64,000 nucleotides of DNA, taken from Garcia nutans (Eukaryota > Streptophyta > Magnoliopsida > Malpighiales > Euphorbiaceae). The stretch's first letter is position 1. Each line of letters starts with the position of its first letter. A program made the translations under genes and the position numbers. Positions 23,575 through 35,627 of the stretch are shown piece by piece. The stretch is from contig CANTUV010000031.1 of assembly GCA_947685225.1 (NCBI GenBank), positions 69,359,001 through 69,423,000 of the forward strand, given 5' to 3'. Under the pieces are notes generated by a model that made no database searches, was not told the DNA's origin, and worked only from the letters and a program-made list of their open reading frames with translations.

Positions 23575-24120
23575 TGTGCCTTTTTTTTTATGGGAAAGGA
23601 AAGTTCATCAAATATAAACAACAGTACAAACATCCAAAACAACAGTATAATGTCCAAAAAAAAAGATATGAAATATAAACATAAACAATAAAATTAGAAT
23701 GACAACCAAACAGCAAAATACAACAAACTAAACAACATAAAACAGTCACAGAGTTCTCACAAAAGAAACATCCAAAAAGCAGCATAACGTACAAGCCGTC
23801 ACCTAAGTGTGAAGAATCGGTAACTGCTGCAACAAAGCTCAAAGAGCACAAATTCTCATATTAAAATTTTGAGAGCAAGAGTCCAATAAGGCTATAAAAG
23901 CTGATAGATCTAAAACTCTTAGGGCTGTCACACGAGTTTAGCCTATGACCGGAGATGTGTGACTTGAAAATAGAGTAAAAAATTCTGTCGATCTTGGAGA
24001 CTGAAGAAAGACACCAAAAAAACTCTATAAATTGAGACGCCCTGCAGAGCACCGTAGACAGTGGACCCAGAGGAAGAATTCCTAATTGAGACTAGCGAGA
24101 TCTTGAACAAACAGAAAGTA
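23575..24120 (-). mobile_element. Probable LINE-type retroposon 3' tail
   Basis: A block of more balanced composition inside AT-rich DNA starts with nine Ts at 23581, so on the minus strand it ends in poly(A) preceded by TTTCCTTTCCCAT. Plant L1 3' ends often look like this. No ORF and no clear target duplication were found, and the other boundary is uncertain. Confidence 0.4.
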
Positions 24121-25081
24121 TAATTACAAATATTAATCACTTGTGATTTATAATACTTTAAGGATTATAACTATTAGTGAAGTACAAAATTTTAAGAGAT
24201 TAGCATTTTATAATATATAATAATATAATATTTCATAAAATAAGGTAAAAAAATTATCAGATTTTAAATTGTTGAGATTAAAGTATTATGATTTCATTTA
24301 AAATGTTGAGAATTTTGTGAAAAATTCCTAATTGTGTAATCAATAATTATATGTAATGTTTTTCAACAATCATTATTAAATTTGAGAATCAAAATTATTA
24401 ATTTTAAACCAAAAAACGTAGACAGCAGCATCTGAAGAATGACGTTTAGCCTTTGATGTGAATGTTGACGCGGGGAATTAAATCTGAAACTTTTCCTGTC
24501 AGTGTATTCTATTTTTTTTTTAAGTCTATCAATAAATGTGTATATGTATGTATGATTCTTAAATTTTAACTTTTTTTTTTCTTTTTTGGTTTAAAACGAG
24601 GGAAAACTCAAAATTAAGAATTTAATCGAGTTGAAATATGTATCTAAATTAAAATAAACTTCCAGGTGTTGAAATATGTTATATATATATATATATATAT
24701 ATGAGTTTTTGGTAAGTCAATCTCTATTCAACCCATTAGCTTTTTTTTTTTGAGAGAAACCCTTTAGCTGTAATTTATTAGATGTTTTGATTAGAATAAA
24801 TTAATAAATTTGTTATATGAAATGCAATCATATTAACACAGACATGCATATAAACATAATATGATAATAAATACATATTTTATCTTTATTAAAATTTTTA
24901 ATTTGAGTTCTTTCTCTCATTAAAAAAAGAAATAGGAGATTAGAACTGCAAGTTCAAATGATTAAATTTACAATTTGTTTTACATTTTCCAGGAATTTGT
25001 TATCTAATCTCTTGAGTACCCTTTACACGATAATAAGTCTACACCAATAAGCATATATACATAATATTTTATTTCTTTTTC
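24121..25081. other. AT-rich intergenic DNA with a (TA)n tract
   Basis: No gene recognised. A pure TA microsatellite runs from about 24680 to 24702. Confidence 0.5.
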
Positions 25082-25701
25082 GAAATTTTGAAATAAAATT
25101 GAATTCTCATTGGCACGGATGGCTGTGGTGGATAAAATTTAAAAAATGATAAATTCATTAAACATATTCAGTAAGAATGGCTGTAGTTGATACTATATGA
25201 AAAACTAAGCAATTTTTCTAATAAATTAGATCCTGATTTTGAGTTGAAATTAAAATTTAGATTTTGGAACTTGTTCACTTTTAATTTCCACTTTAAATAT
25301 ATTTTTTCAGATTATTTTTCATATTAAGTACTTATATAATTACTTATTAATATTAATTCTTCTCCCCTACTAATTAAAAAAAATTGAAGAATTAATTTAA
25401 TAAAAATAAAATTGAGAAATTCAATAAATTATATATATATATATATGTGTGTGCGCGCACGTATAAATATATCTATATATATATATATATATTAAAAAGA
25501 GTTCAACAATTTTTCCTTGGCGTTGGCCTTTTGCTTTTTATTGCCTTTTGGTTGAAAAAAAAAAAAAAACTTGCATAACCAAGTATACAAACATTTGTCT
25601 AGATGGAGTCAAAACTCAAAAAATTATTGAATACAAAATATTTCCAGGATTATATTTTCACATCTATGTGAGACTCTATGTATAAAAAATACATTACTGT
25701 A
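25082..25701. repeat. Left copy of a ~600-bp direct repeat flanking an RTE LINE
   Basis: Starts GAAATTTTGAAATAAAATTG and ends AAAATACATTACTGTA, exactly where the LINE tail (CAACAACAACAAC) begins. It matches 27682-28280 at about 97% by eye outside a variable TA/TG tract and short A and T runs, which account for most of the 21-bp length difference. It does not look like an LTR: no TG...CA ends, no primer site and no purine tract. Confidence 0.88.
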
Positions 25702-27681
25702 CAACAACAACAACAAAACATTAATCCCAAGTCAATTGGGGTTAGCTATATGAATTCTTTTTTTTCACTCAATACGATTTAAGGTTATCTCTTCTGATAG
25801 ATATAACATCATAAGATCATTTTGGACCACTTTTGACCAAGTCAGTTTAGGCTTACCTCTGCCTCTTTTAGCTATATCTACTTTAACTTGTTCGGTTTTT
25901 CTAACTGGCGCATCGCTAGGTCTTCATTTCACATGGCCAAATCACCTCAATCTATGCTCTCTTATCTTATCCGCAATAGGTGCTACCCCCACTTTTTCTC
26001 TAATACACTCATTGCGGATTCTATCCATCCTAGTATGACCACACATCCATCTTATCATTCTCATTTTCGCAATATGCATTTTACTCATATGTTGTCCTTT
26101 TACTGCTCAACACTCACTACCATACATCATAGCAGGCCGTATTACAGTGTGGTAAAATTTTTCTTTTAATTTAATTGGCATCTTTCGATCACATAGAACT
26201 CCTATAGCACCCCTCCACTTCATCCAACCAGCTTTGATCTTATGATTTACATCTTCTTCACAATCCCCATCTTCTTGAAGAATAGAGCCAAGGTATCTAA
26301 AATAAGTACTATGAGGATTCCATCTAAAATAATTTTGCCTCTTTATCTATTCTCGCTATTAAATCTACAATGCATATACTCAGTCTTAGTCTTACTTACC
26401 TTAAAACTCTTAGATTCCAAAGTGCTTCTCTATAACTCCAACTTTTGATTTACCCCTGCTTGAGTCTCATCTATTAATACAATATCATCTGCAAACATCA
26501 TACACCAAGAGATGTCATCCTGTATATGTCTTGTTAGCTCATCCATGACCAAGGCAAAAAGATAAGGGCTCAAAGCTGAACCTTGGTGTAATCCAATAGA
26601 AATGGAAAAATCCTTAGTATCCCCTCCCACGGTGTGGACACTGGTGGTAGCTCCCTCATACATATCCTTCAAGACTTGGATATATCATATAGATATTCTC
26701 GTATGCTTTAGGACCCACTATAAAACTTCTCTAGGGACTCTATCATATGCCTTTTTCAAGTCAATAAAAACCATATGTAAGTCCTTCTTCATCTCTCTAT
26801 ACTTTTTCATCAAATCTCTTATAAGAAAAATAGCTTCCATAGTTAATCGACCAGGCATAAAGCCAAACTAATTTGAGAAGATACAAGTATCTAACTATAA
26901 ATGGTATTCCACAACTCTTTCCCACAATTTCATAGTGTGGCTCATAAGCTTTATACCTCTATAATTTGAGCAATTCTGAATATCTCATTTTTTCTTAAAA
27001 ATAGGTATCAAATTACTTTGTCTCAATTCATTAGGCATTTTCTTTGAACTTAAGATCTTATTGAACAAAGATGTCAACCATGTAACTCCTGTATCTCCCA
27101 AACATTTCCAAACCTCAATAGGTATCTCATCTGGTTTACAGGCTTTACCAACTTTTATCTTCTTCAAAGCTTCTTTAACTTCCGAAAATCTAATCCGTCT
27201 AGTGTATTTCACATTTTTCTCCGGCCTAACGTCTAAACCCTCAATGTTATCACTATGGTTACCATTAAGAAGTTCCTCAAAATAGCTTCTCCATCGTTCC
27301 TTAATATCCCCTTCTTGAACCAGAACCTTATTCTCTTTATTTTTAATGCACTTAACTTGGTTTAAATCACGATATTTCTTTTCTCTTATCTTAGCCAATT
27401 TATAGATATCTTTTTCTCCTTCCTTTGTTCCAAGTTTCTCTTACAAACTCTCTAAAGATTGCGCTCTTCCTTGACTAACTGCCTTTTTAACATCTTTTTT
27501 TGCTTGTTTGTACTGCTCAAAAGCATCATTGTTATTACACTCGAGCAAACTCTCATACCATTTCCTTTTACTTCTTACCGCTTTTTGCACTTCCTCATTC
27601 CACCACCAAGACTCATTCGAGGGATGTCCACACCCTTTAGATTTTCCAAGAATCTTTCTAGCTACTTTTCTAATTGTTATA
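25702..27681 (-). mobile_element. 5'-truncated RTE-type LINE
   Basis: On the minus strand it begins in the linker after the endonuclease domain and runs through reverse transcriptase to a 3' end of GTTG repeats. It fills exactly the space between the two ~600-bp direct repeats. The endonuclease domain is missing, so it is a dead copy from a truncated insertion. Confidence 0.85.
25702..27681 (-). pseudogene. RTE LINE reverse transcriptase, broken
   Basis: Recognisable pieces in order on the minus strand: a Trp-rich segment (SNESWWWNEEVQKAV, about 27600), a region with ERWRSYFEELLNG near 27300, the RT entry segment with GKACKPDEIPIEVWK (about 27140) and the core with GLHQGSALSPYLFALVMD and FADDIVLID (about 26460-26600). 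The frame is cut by stops and shifts between these pieces. RTE-clade assignment is by resemblance to plant RTE/BovB-like RT sequences. Confidence 0.8.
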
Positions 27682-28280
27682 GAAATTTTGAAATAAAATT
27701 GAATTCTCATTGGCACGGATGGCTGTGGTGGATAAAATTTAAAAAATGATAAATTCATTAAACATATTCAGCAAAAATGGCTGTAGTGGATACTATATGA
27801 AAAACTAAGCAAATTTTCTAATAAATTAGATCCTGATTTTGAGTTGAAATTAAAATTTAGATTTTGGAACTTGTTCACTTTTAATTTCCACTTTAAATAT
27901 ATTTTTTCAAATTATTTTTCATATTAAGTACTTATATAATTACTTATTAATATTAATTTTTCTCCCCTACTAATTAAAAAAATTGAAGAATTAATTTAAT
28001 AAAAATAAAATTGAGAAATTCAATAAATTATATATATATATGTGCGTGTGTGTGAGTATATATATATATATATATTAAAAAGAGTTCAACAATTTTGCTT
28101 GGCGTTGGCCTTTTGCTTTTATTGCCTTTTGGTTGAAAAAAAAAAACTCTTACATAACCAAGTATACAAACATTTATCTAGATGCAGTCAAAACTCAGAA
28201 AATTATTGAATACAGAATATTTCCAGGATTATATTTTTACATCTATGTGAGACTCTATATATAAAAAATACATTACTGTA
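27682..28280. repeat. Right copy of the ~600-bp direct repeat flanking the RTE LINE
   Basis: Partner of 25082-25701. It starts at the truncated 5' end of the minus-strand LINE and ends CATTACTGTA, after which the two flanks differ. I count roughly fifteen to twenty substitutions outside simple repeats. Confidence 0.88.
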
Positions 28281-28391
28281 TTGAATAGTTTTCATTATGT
28301 TAAGAATTTTCACTCATTTTAATAAAACTCATTAATCTAGAAGATTATATGTAGACATGAGTTATATAGGAATATAATTAAATTTTATAAT

Positions 28392-28566
28392 TGATGAATC
28401 ACACACATGTAACTTATGTTTATTCTCTAGTTAAGTAAAGGTCAAAGTTAGTTATAGTATTAGCTAGATTAGTTACACAATACATGTATATAATTAGTAT
28501 TAGCCTTTTGCAAGATATATAGAATACATAATTTTCATTAATTTCTTCTCTGTTACTGCTCGATCA
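28392..28566 (+). repeat. 5' LTR of the 28392-35091 Copia element
   Basis: Direct repeat of 34912-35091, sharing runs such as GTCAAAGTTAG and TATAGTATTAGCTA. It is followed at once by TGGTATCAGAGC. Confidence 0.85.
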
Positions 28567-31205
28567 TGGTATCAGAGCATGAACTTTGATCCTATCATAC
28601 CTTTTTCTTCTTTAAGTTGAATTGATCTACTGATTGATTAAATCACATGTTGATTGCAGAATTGTTTTTGTTTTTTTATTCATCTACATCTTTTTCTATT
28701 TATTTTTTGGAATCCCTAGTTTCTTTTCTGATTGTGTACTATGATAATGGCGACTGAATCAAGTGCTACTTTGAAGCAGCAGAATGTGATCAGTAATAAT
28801 GATAATCCAAATTTGACTCTCGTGTCCTATCCTTTCAATGGAAATAATTATAGAACTTGGAGCAAATCTATGAAGATTGCTCTTGTAGCAAAACATAAAT
28901 TAGGTTATGTAGATGGGAGAATTAAGAAACTAGATGAGGAATCTGATGGATATGATACTCGGTTCAGTAACAATACCATGGTTGTCTCTTAATTAGATCT
29001 TAAATGCCCCAAACAAGGATCTTTATGATGCTTTTCTTTATGTACAATCTGCGAAAGAGTTATAGGAAAAATTAGAATAGAGGTTTGGAGAGGCAAATGG
29101 ACCACAAGAATATCATATCAAAAGAGAAATTGCTTCTGTTACTCAAGGTAATACATCTCTCTCAATGTATTTCACAAAATTGTGCAAACTTTAGGATGAG
29201 TTGAGCAACATTGTGGAAATGCCTAATTGAAATTGTGGGAAATGCACTTGTGACATAACTGAACATATCATTAAGATTAATGAAAATGCCAAGATTATAA
29301 AATTTCTTCTAGGACTTAATGAGAGCTGTGACACTGTCAAAAATCAGATTCTTATGACTGAGCCTCTTCCAAACCTAGATATTCATTGGTGCAAAATGTT
29401 GAGAAACAAAGAATTATTTTCAATAATTTTTCAGAGAGCAATGATATGACTACTGCCTTATTAGTTAATTCAATTCCATAAAGACACACTTCTACAGCAA
29501 GGCCAGGCTATAAAGAAGAGATCAGACTCAGTTTAAAGATAAAAATTGCACTTATTGTAATAGGGTTGGAAATATTAGGGATTCTTATTTTAAATTGCAT
29601 GGGTATCCTGATTGGTATAAGGAACTTAACCAGAAAAGAGAAGAATCTAGTGGTGGAAGTGTTAAGGTTAATATGGTTGAGACTCCTCTTGATGATGTTG
29701 TTGTAACAGATCCAATGAATTCATTTGAAGTTGCTAATTCATCTTCTTTGCAAGATATACTTCAAGAATTAACTCAAGTTCTCAAAGGCAAGCCACTTAC
29801 TGAATAATATTTTGCTAGCTTTATGCAAGATTTTGCAAGTATTGTTCCTCTTTCACAATCTTCTATGAACAATCAACAAAGTTCATATTGGATTATTAAC
29901 TTAGGGGCAAGTAATCACATTTGTGCTAACAAGAATCTTTTTTTGACTCTGAATAAAGTGGATCACCATCATACTGTTCATTTTCCTGATGGTACTATCT
30001 TGAAAGTTGAATTGGCTAGGAGAGTGACTATTACTGACAATTTAATACTAGAAGGAGCTCTTTATGTCCCTAAATTCAGTTATGACTTACTGTCAATTAG
30101 CGAATTGGCTCTGACAATGGAGTTGTTTTCACTTTTTACCCATCTTTCCGTTTTCTATAGGACCCCAAGACTAAGGAGACACTTGTTGTTAGCCAAGCTT
30201 CTGGCAATCTTTACATTTTAGATCAAACTTCTTTTGAATCTAGTACAATTACTCATTACTTATAAATTGCTCAACTTTTTGTTCTTCTCATTCCCTTGTG
30301 AATACCATTATAGATTCAAGTTTATAGCATCAAAGATTGGACCATCCTTCAATCAATGTACTTGACAAGTTGAGTTTACTAAATAAAAGTGATTCTTCTA
30401 TTCCTTGTGATGTGTCTGTTAAGTCTAAATAAACTTGGATGGTTTTTCCACTTAGTTAGTCTCATAGTCAAGTCTTGTTTGAGATTCTACACATGTACAT
30501 ATGGGGGTCCTTATCATAAACCAAGTTTGTATAGTGCAAGGTTCTTTCCGACTATTATTGAAGATATGAGTAGGCCTACTTGGACTTTTATGTTGCAATC
30601 TAAGGATTAGGTTACTGCTGTACTGGAGAGGTTTCTTAAAATGATCCATACTTAGTTCAATACTATTGTCAAAAGTATAAGAACTGATAATGGTCATGAG
30701 TTTCTTAGTCATTCTTTGCAATAGGTTTTATAGAATTTTGGTATTCAACACCAAAGGACTTGCAATTATACTCCTCAACAAAATGGAAGGATTGAGAGAA
30801 AACACAAGCATTTAATGCAAGTGGCTAGGGCTTTTTTGTAGGAGGCATCTTTGCCTAATGATTTTTGGGATGAGGCCATTTTACATGCTACCTATTTGAT
30901 AAATAGGTTGCCAATTAGTGTTTTAAATTTGCAGAGTCCTTATGAATTGTTGTTTCACTCTAAACTTGATATTTCTTCTCTTAAGTAGTTTGGGTACCTA
31001 TGCTATGCTACTGCTACAAGACCTTTTAAAGACAAATTTGCAACTAGAGCATTTAAGTGCATTTTTCTAGGTTTTGTTTCTGGGCAGAAAGGTTTTAGAA
31101 TTTATGACTTGGATAATCTTGAGCTTTTTGTTTCACATGATGTTGTTTTTCATGAAAACCATTTCCCTTATTATGAGCAAGGATTTTTGTTCTCACTTCC
31201 AGTGG

Positions 31206-32884
31206 AATAGTTCTTGCGACTTCGGCATTATTAGGCTTTAAGCCTTAAAGAACATGGGCCTAAGTTCAGAAAATCAGAGTCGCCACCCGAATGGGCCGGG
31301 AAAGAAATAGAAAGGAATGGATGACTCGATTCCTAATGAATGGATGACTCGATTCCTAAGGAATCCCCAACCTCTACTTGGGCTCGAAAAGTTAGGTATG
31401 CATAGGGAAGGTGAGAATAACCTAGAATCTCTATAGTAGCCGGTTCATTGAAAGTGACCTCTTTTTTAGGTCTAAATATTATAAGATTCTTAAATTATTA
31501 TAGTACTATTCATATTACATGCAGTTGGAAAATTAAATAATTATATTATAAATCAAAGAATAACAAACATATAAAATGGGCACCCATCTAGAGATGAAAA
31601 TATGCTCTTGCAATGTCTCAATATTCATACAAGTAAATATAATAAGACACCCGCCATTTTAGTAAAAACATGTCCTTTATAATGGTCTAAAATTCTTAAA
31701 ATAAATTAAGTTACATAATCAAAATAAGACACCCATCAAGTAGAAATATGTCTTTTACATCTTTTAAAAATAGAACCAATAAATAAATATTAACATAGTT
31801 CAATCATTCATAATAAAATATGTAATCCAAAGATATAGTTTATCATAAAAATTACAATCCACAATCGTTTCTTAATATTAATCCCCTAATGAATTATAGT
31901 GTGCAATGCACACGGCGATCCTGCTAATTAGGGTTTTAGGAGTTCGGATTTTGGAATTAGGATTTTGGAATTAGGGTTTTGGAATTAAGATTTTAGGAGT
32001 TACGGTTTTGGATTTAGGGTTTTGGAGTTGGGGTTTTGTGTGCAAACTAAAGATTAAAACATGCCATGGATATTTTAAGTTGATTTCAATCTTAACTCAT
32101 AGCCTACTGTAAGAGAATTTGAAAAGTAACAAGCATAATTTGATAATATAATAGAAGTGGAATCAAAGATTTAACCAATTTAATTCATGATTTGGCAACA
32201 CAGTACATAATTCAGAATTTAGTAATATAGCGGATGAAGTTATAAAGCTCAATTAATAAATTCAATTGGATTATGAAATTTGTACTTGCATGGGTCAGCT
32301 CTACCATTGACAATCTGTTGAATCAAGCTTGCTAATTCACTGCTTGAGTCAATTTTGATATTGGTCGAACGAAACAATTTGAAGACAATTGCTACTGCCT
32401 CTCTGTTTTCTTTTTTCTTTTCTCTTTCCTATTTCTTGCCTTTGTTGCTAATCACTATCCTTTGTTTTTATTTATTGTACTCTTAAATACTTTTTGCAAG
32501 TTGTGGCTTCCCCCTCTTTCTGTTTGTTAATTGCCTTTTTATATACAATATTAAGGCAAAGTTTAATAGTCCTAAACTGTTCTGAAAAAACCAATCCAGT
32601 CCTATTACAATTAAAATTGCTTCAAATCGGGACAAAAGACCATGCCAATTCGGCATGGTCTTTGGCTTTTAGGTCAAACCAAGTTGGTTTGGGTCAGATC
32701 AAGTCAGTCCATCTTCATTTTGGGCTTTTAAAATTAAATTGGACTCAATTCAAGCTTTTAAAAATTTAATAAGACTAGGTTTAAGCTTTTAAAATTGTAT
32801 CAGACTAGGTTTAAGCTTCTTGGACATGACCTGACCCTTTTAATTAGGACTGAATTTAATTCGTGCCAAAATTAAGGGTCTACA
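31206..32884 (-). mobile_element. Gypsy-like LTR with adjacent primer-binding site, minus strand
   Basis: On the minus strand the LTR begins TGTAGACCCTTAATTTTGGC (from 32884). It has a TATA box TATATAAAAAGGC (complement of 32533-32545) and ends near 31292. It is followed by TGGCGACTCTG (complement of 31275-31285), which resembles the tRNA-Arg-type primer site of plant Tat/Ogre-like Gypsy elements. About 70 bp of leader follows, then the sequence returns to Copia pol. This is a truncated insertion rather than a clean solo LTR. No target duplication was identified. Confidence 0.62.
31926..32039. repeat. 14-bp tandem array with telomere-like core
   Basis: Eight adjacent units of 14-15 bp of the form RRTTAGGGTTTTGG (for example AATTAGGGTTTTGG and ATTTAGGGTTTTGG) within the Gypsy-like LTR. 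The core resembles plant telomere repeat TTTAGGG, and the period is twice seven. The units are degenerate. Confidence 0.8.
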
Positions 32885-34911
32885 TGTATGCCTCTATTGT
32901 AAAAGTGTGATGCAGATGATGTTATTTTTCCTCAGATTTCTACTTTTATTAATCCTATAATTTCTACTGATCCTATTTCTGCTTCCTCTCCACCAAAGAC
33001 ATAACCACCTACTCGACCATCACAATCAATCCCCAATACACAACCAACAGTACCAAATACACAATCAATACCATCACAATTTCCAGAAATAGTTCAACCA
33101 CTTTAACCAATACGAACATCAACTATACCTATTACAATACCTTTACTTGTTGTACCTGCCTCTTTACCCATACCACTCAGAGTTAGTATAAGAAGACATG
33201 CTAAACCTTCTTGGCTAACTGACTTTGTCACCAATTTTGCTTCGATTTAATTTCTCCAATTTTGCTTCTAATTTAATTTTTTTGCCCCATATCCCCCAAA
33301 CATTTCACCAACTCTTCTTCTTTGTTAGCTGATCATCATGCTTTTTTGGCAAATGTGGATTCAGTAGTTGAACCTTCTTCTTTTGCTCAAGCCAACCAAT
33401 ATATGGAATGGAGACAAGCTATGGTTGTGGAATTGCAAGCTCTTGAAAATAATAACACTTGCACACTTACTGATTAGCCTCCTGGTAAATCAATAATTGG
33501 ATGCCGTTGGGTGTATAAACTAAAGCTTAATACATATGGCTCTGTGAATCGACATAAAGCCAGGCTAGTAGCTAAGGGCTATCATCATATGGCAGGCCTT
33601 AATTACACTGATAACTTTTCTCCTATTGCTAAACTTGTCATTGTGCGAATTTTCATTTCTATTACTGCTACTAAGAAATGGGATATTCAACAAGTTGATG
33701 TTAATAAAGTATTTTTTCATAGCTTTCTCGATGAAGAAGTATATAAGCAGCCTCCTCTTGGTCACACCTGTGCTCATAAAAGGTCAATTATGCAAGCTTC
33801 AATGTTGTCTTTATAGATTCAAGCAGGCTTCACATCAGTGGAACACAAAGTTGACTGTCTTCTTATTGAATTTAAGGTTTTGTCAATCCCTAAATGATAA
33901 TTGTTTGTTCATCTTCTCTAAAGCTGGTGTATGCGGAAGGCCTCTTGCTCACAGACAACTCTGCATCTAAAATTGCCAAGCTTAAACATCAATTGGATGC
34001 AAATTTCGCCATTAAAGATTTGGAATAAGCTTAGTATTTTCTTAGACTTAAGCTTTTTCGTTCAACAGCTGAAATTTACATGAATCAGGGAAAGTATGTA
34101 GTTGATTTGCCTACTGATTCAAGATTGTTGGGTTCTAAACCTAAACTAACTCCTCTCCCTAAAGGTATTCAATTTTTTTCCTTTTGAATCGCTACTGCTG
34201 GATGACCTCTAACCTTATCGAAGTTTGGTGTGTATGTTATTATAGTTGGGCTTTACAAGGCCCAATATTTCTTTTAGTGTTCAACAGTTGAGCCAGCATG
34301 TACATAATCCTCAAGAGGTCCATATGCAAGTTGCACAACATATTCTTCGTTATCTTAAGCATATTCCTTTACTTAGTCTTTTCTTCCTAACACAAGCTGA
34401 TCTAAGATTGTCTACTTACTATGACTTTGATTGGGCATATTATCCTAAAACTAGACGATCAGTTACTAGTTTATGTGTATTTCTTGGTGGTTTCCTAATT
34501 TTTTGGAAGATGAAGAAATAAGCCACTGTCATTAGAAGTTCTGCCGAGGCGAAGTATCATTCTATGGCATCTACTGTTTGTGAGCTTCAATGGCTTCAGT
34601 ATCTTTTGCAAGATTTCTAGATTTCACTTTAATTACCCATTCTTTTGCATTGTCACAATCATGTTGTCATTCATATAGCTTCTAATTCGGTGTTCCATGA
34701 GTGTATCAAGCACTTAGATATTGACTGTCACATAGTTCGGAGCAAGTTGAAGGAGGAGCTCATTTCTACTATTCATGTTAATTCTTCTTCCTAGATCGCT
34801 GATATTTTTACCAAAGCTTTATATTTTTCTCTATTTTCTTCTTTAGTGTCCAAGTTAGCTTCAAAAGATTTCCACCAAAGTCTAACTTAAGGGGTGGTTG
34901 GGGGGTTGGGA

Positions 34912-35091
34912 TGATGAATTACACTCGTATAACTTATGTAAATTCTCTAGTTAACTGAAAGTCAAAGTTAGCTATAGTATTAGCTATATTAGTTACACAA
35001 TACCTATATAAAATTAGAATATTGTAGCCTTTTGCAAGATATACATAATATATAATTTTCATTCATTTCTTCTATGTTAATACTTAGATCA
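34912..35091 (+). repeat. 3' LTR of the 28392-35091 Copia element
   Basis: Partner of 28392-28566, followed by the target duplication ATAAT at 35092-35096. It differs from the 5' copy at a number of positions, so the insertion is not recent. Confidence 0.85.
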
Positions 35092-35096
35092 ATAAT

Positions 35097-35620
35097 TTTA
35101 AGAATTTTATAATAATTTTTAGTTTCTATAATAGGAATGTTGTAATATATTATACATAAAAATATATGATTATTTCATATATTATATATAGAAATAAGAA
35201 TATAGGATTTTTCTATTTTATATAGTATAACTATGTTTATAAACAAATGAGAGGATAAACAATAATTTGAATTATTTATAGAAATTATAGTTTGATATGG
35301 CATCAAAGAAAAAAAATAATTGAATATTATACTTTAAAACTTACACACGAAAACCATCATGACATTCTTTTTTTCCCCTTGAATTAAATGTCTAGTTTTG
35401 ATTCGATTGTCTCAACTGTATCAAACAAATAAAGATAAATACATGTTTCCTATTAGTATTATATTGAATGATGTAAAAGAGGAAATTATGCAATTTACTG
35501 CATTTTAACTTCCAATTTCATTTTTACTACTATTTTGTTTTCAATTTTAGCATTTCATCTTTTCATTTTTATGTTTTTTCCATTTTATTATTTCAAAAAT
35601 ACAGTGAAAGTAAGGATTTG
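35097..35620. other. AT-rich DNA upstream of the reticulon pseudogene
   Basis: No gene or transposon recognised. It could hold the dead promoter of the reticulon pseudogene that starts at 35628. Confidence 0.4.
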
Positions 35621-35627
35621 ATGGATC

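Larger units (their letters stand above)
28741..34890 (+). pseudogene. Copia gag-pol polyprotein, decayed
   Basis: Gag opens at 28741 with a Retrotran_gag_3-like segment (LVSYPFNGNNYRTWSKSM). Later parts are spread over frames: a protease-like region near 29890 (WIINLGASNHICANK), integrase core near 30480-30900, reverse transcriptase from about 33370 (IIGCRWVYKLKLN, then ARLVAKGYHHMAGLNYTDNF) and RNase H to the TAA at 34888-34890. The usual YVDD motif region (about 33930) reads as a mutated YAEG-like sequence. The protease Asp-Ser-Gly appears as Asn-Leu-Gly. Many TAA/TAG codons replace Gln and Trp. Not functional. Confidence 0.82.
28392..35091 (+). mobile_element. Copia LTR retrotransposon with short LTRs, interrupted by a Gypsy-like LTR
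   Basis: LTRs of about 175-180 bp (28392-28566 and 34912-35091) begin TGATGAAT. A perfect 5-bp target duplication ATAAT lies at 28387-28391 and 35092-35096. A tRNA-Met-type primer site TGGTATCAGAGC starts at 28567, right after the 5' LTR. A purine-rich GGGGTGGTTGGGGGGTTGGGA precedes the 3' LTR. A foreign block at about 31206-32884 interrupts pol between integrase and reverse transcriptase. Without it the element is about 5 kb, typical of short-LTR Copia lineages. Confidence 0.88.

Noticed and set aside
25888..26169. 93-codon + strand ORF
   Set aside because: It lies antisense to the 3' end of the minus-strand RTE LINE; a similar antisense frame appears in the other RTE tail at 15480.
25082..28280. 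The two ~600-bp direct repeats as LTRs of one element
   Set aside because: They lack TG...CA ends, a primer site and a purine tract. The sequence between them is a minus-strand LINE ending exactly at their edges, not an LTR-element interior.
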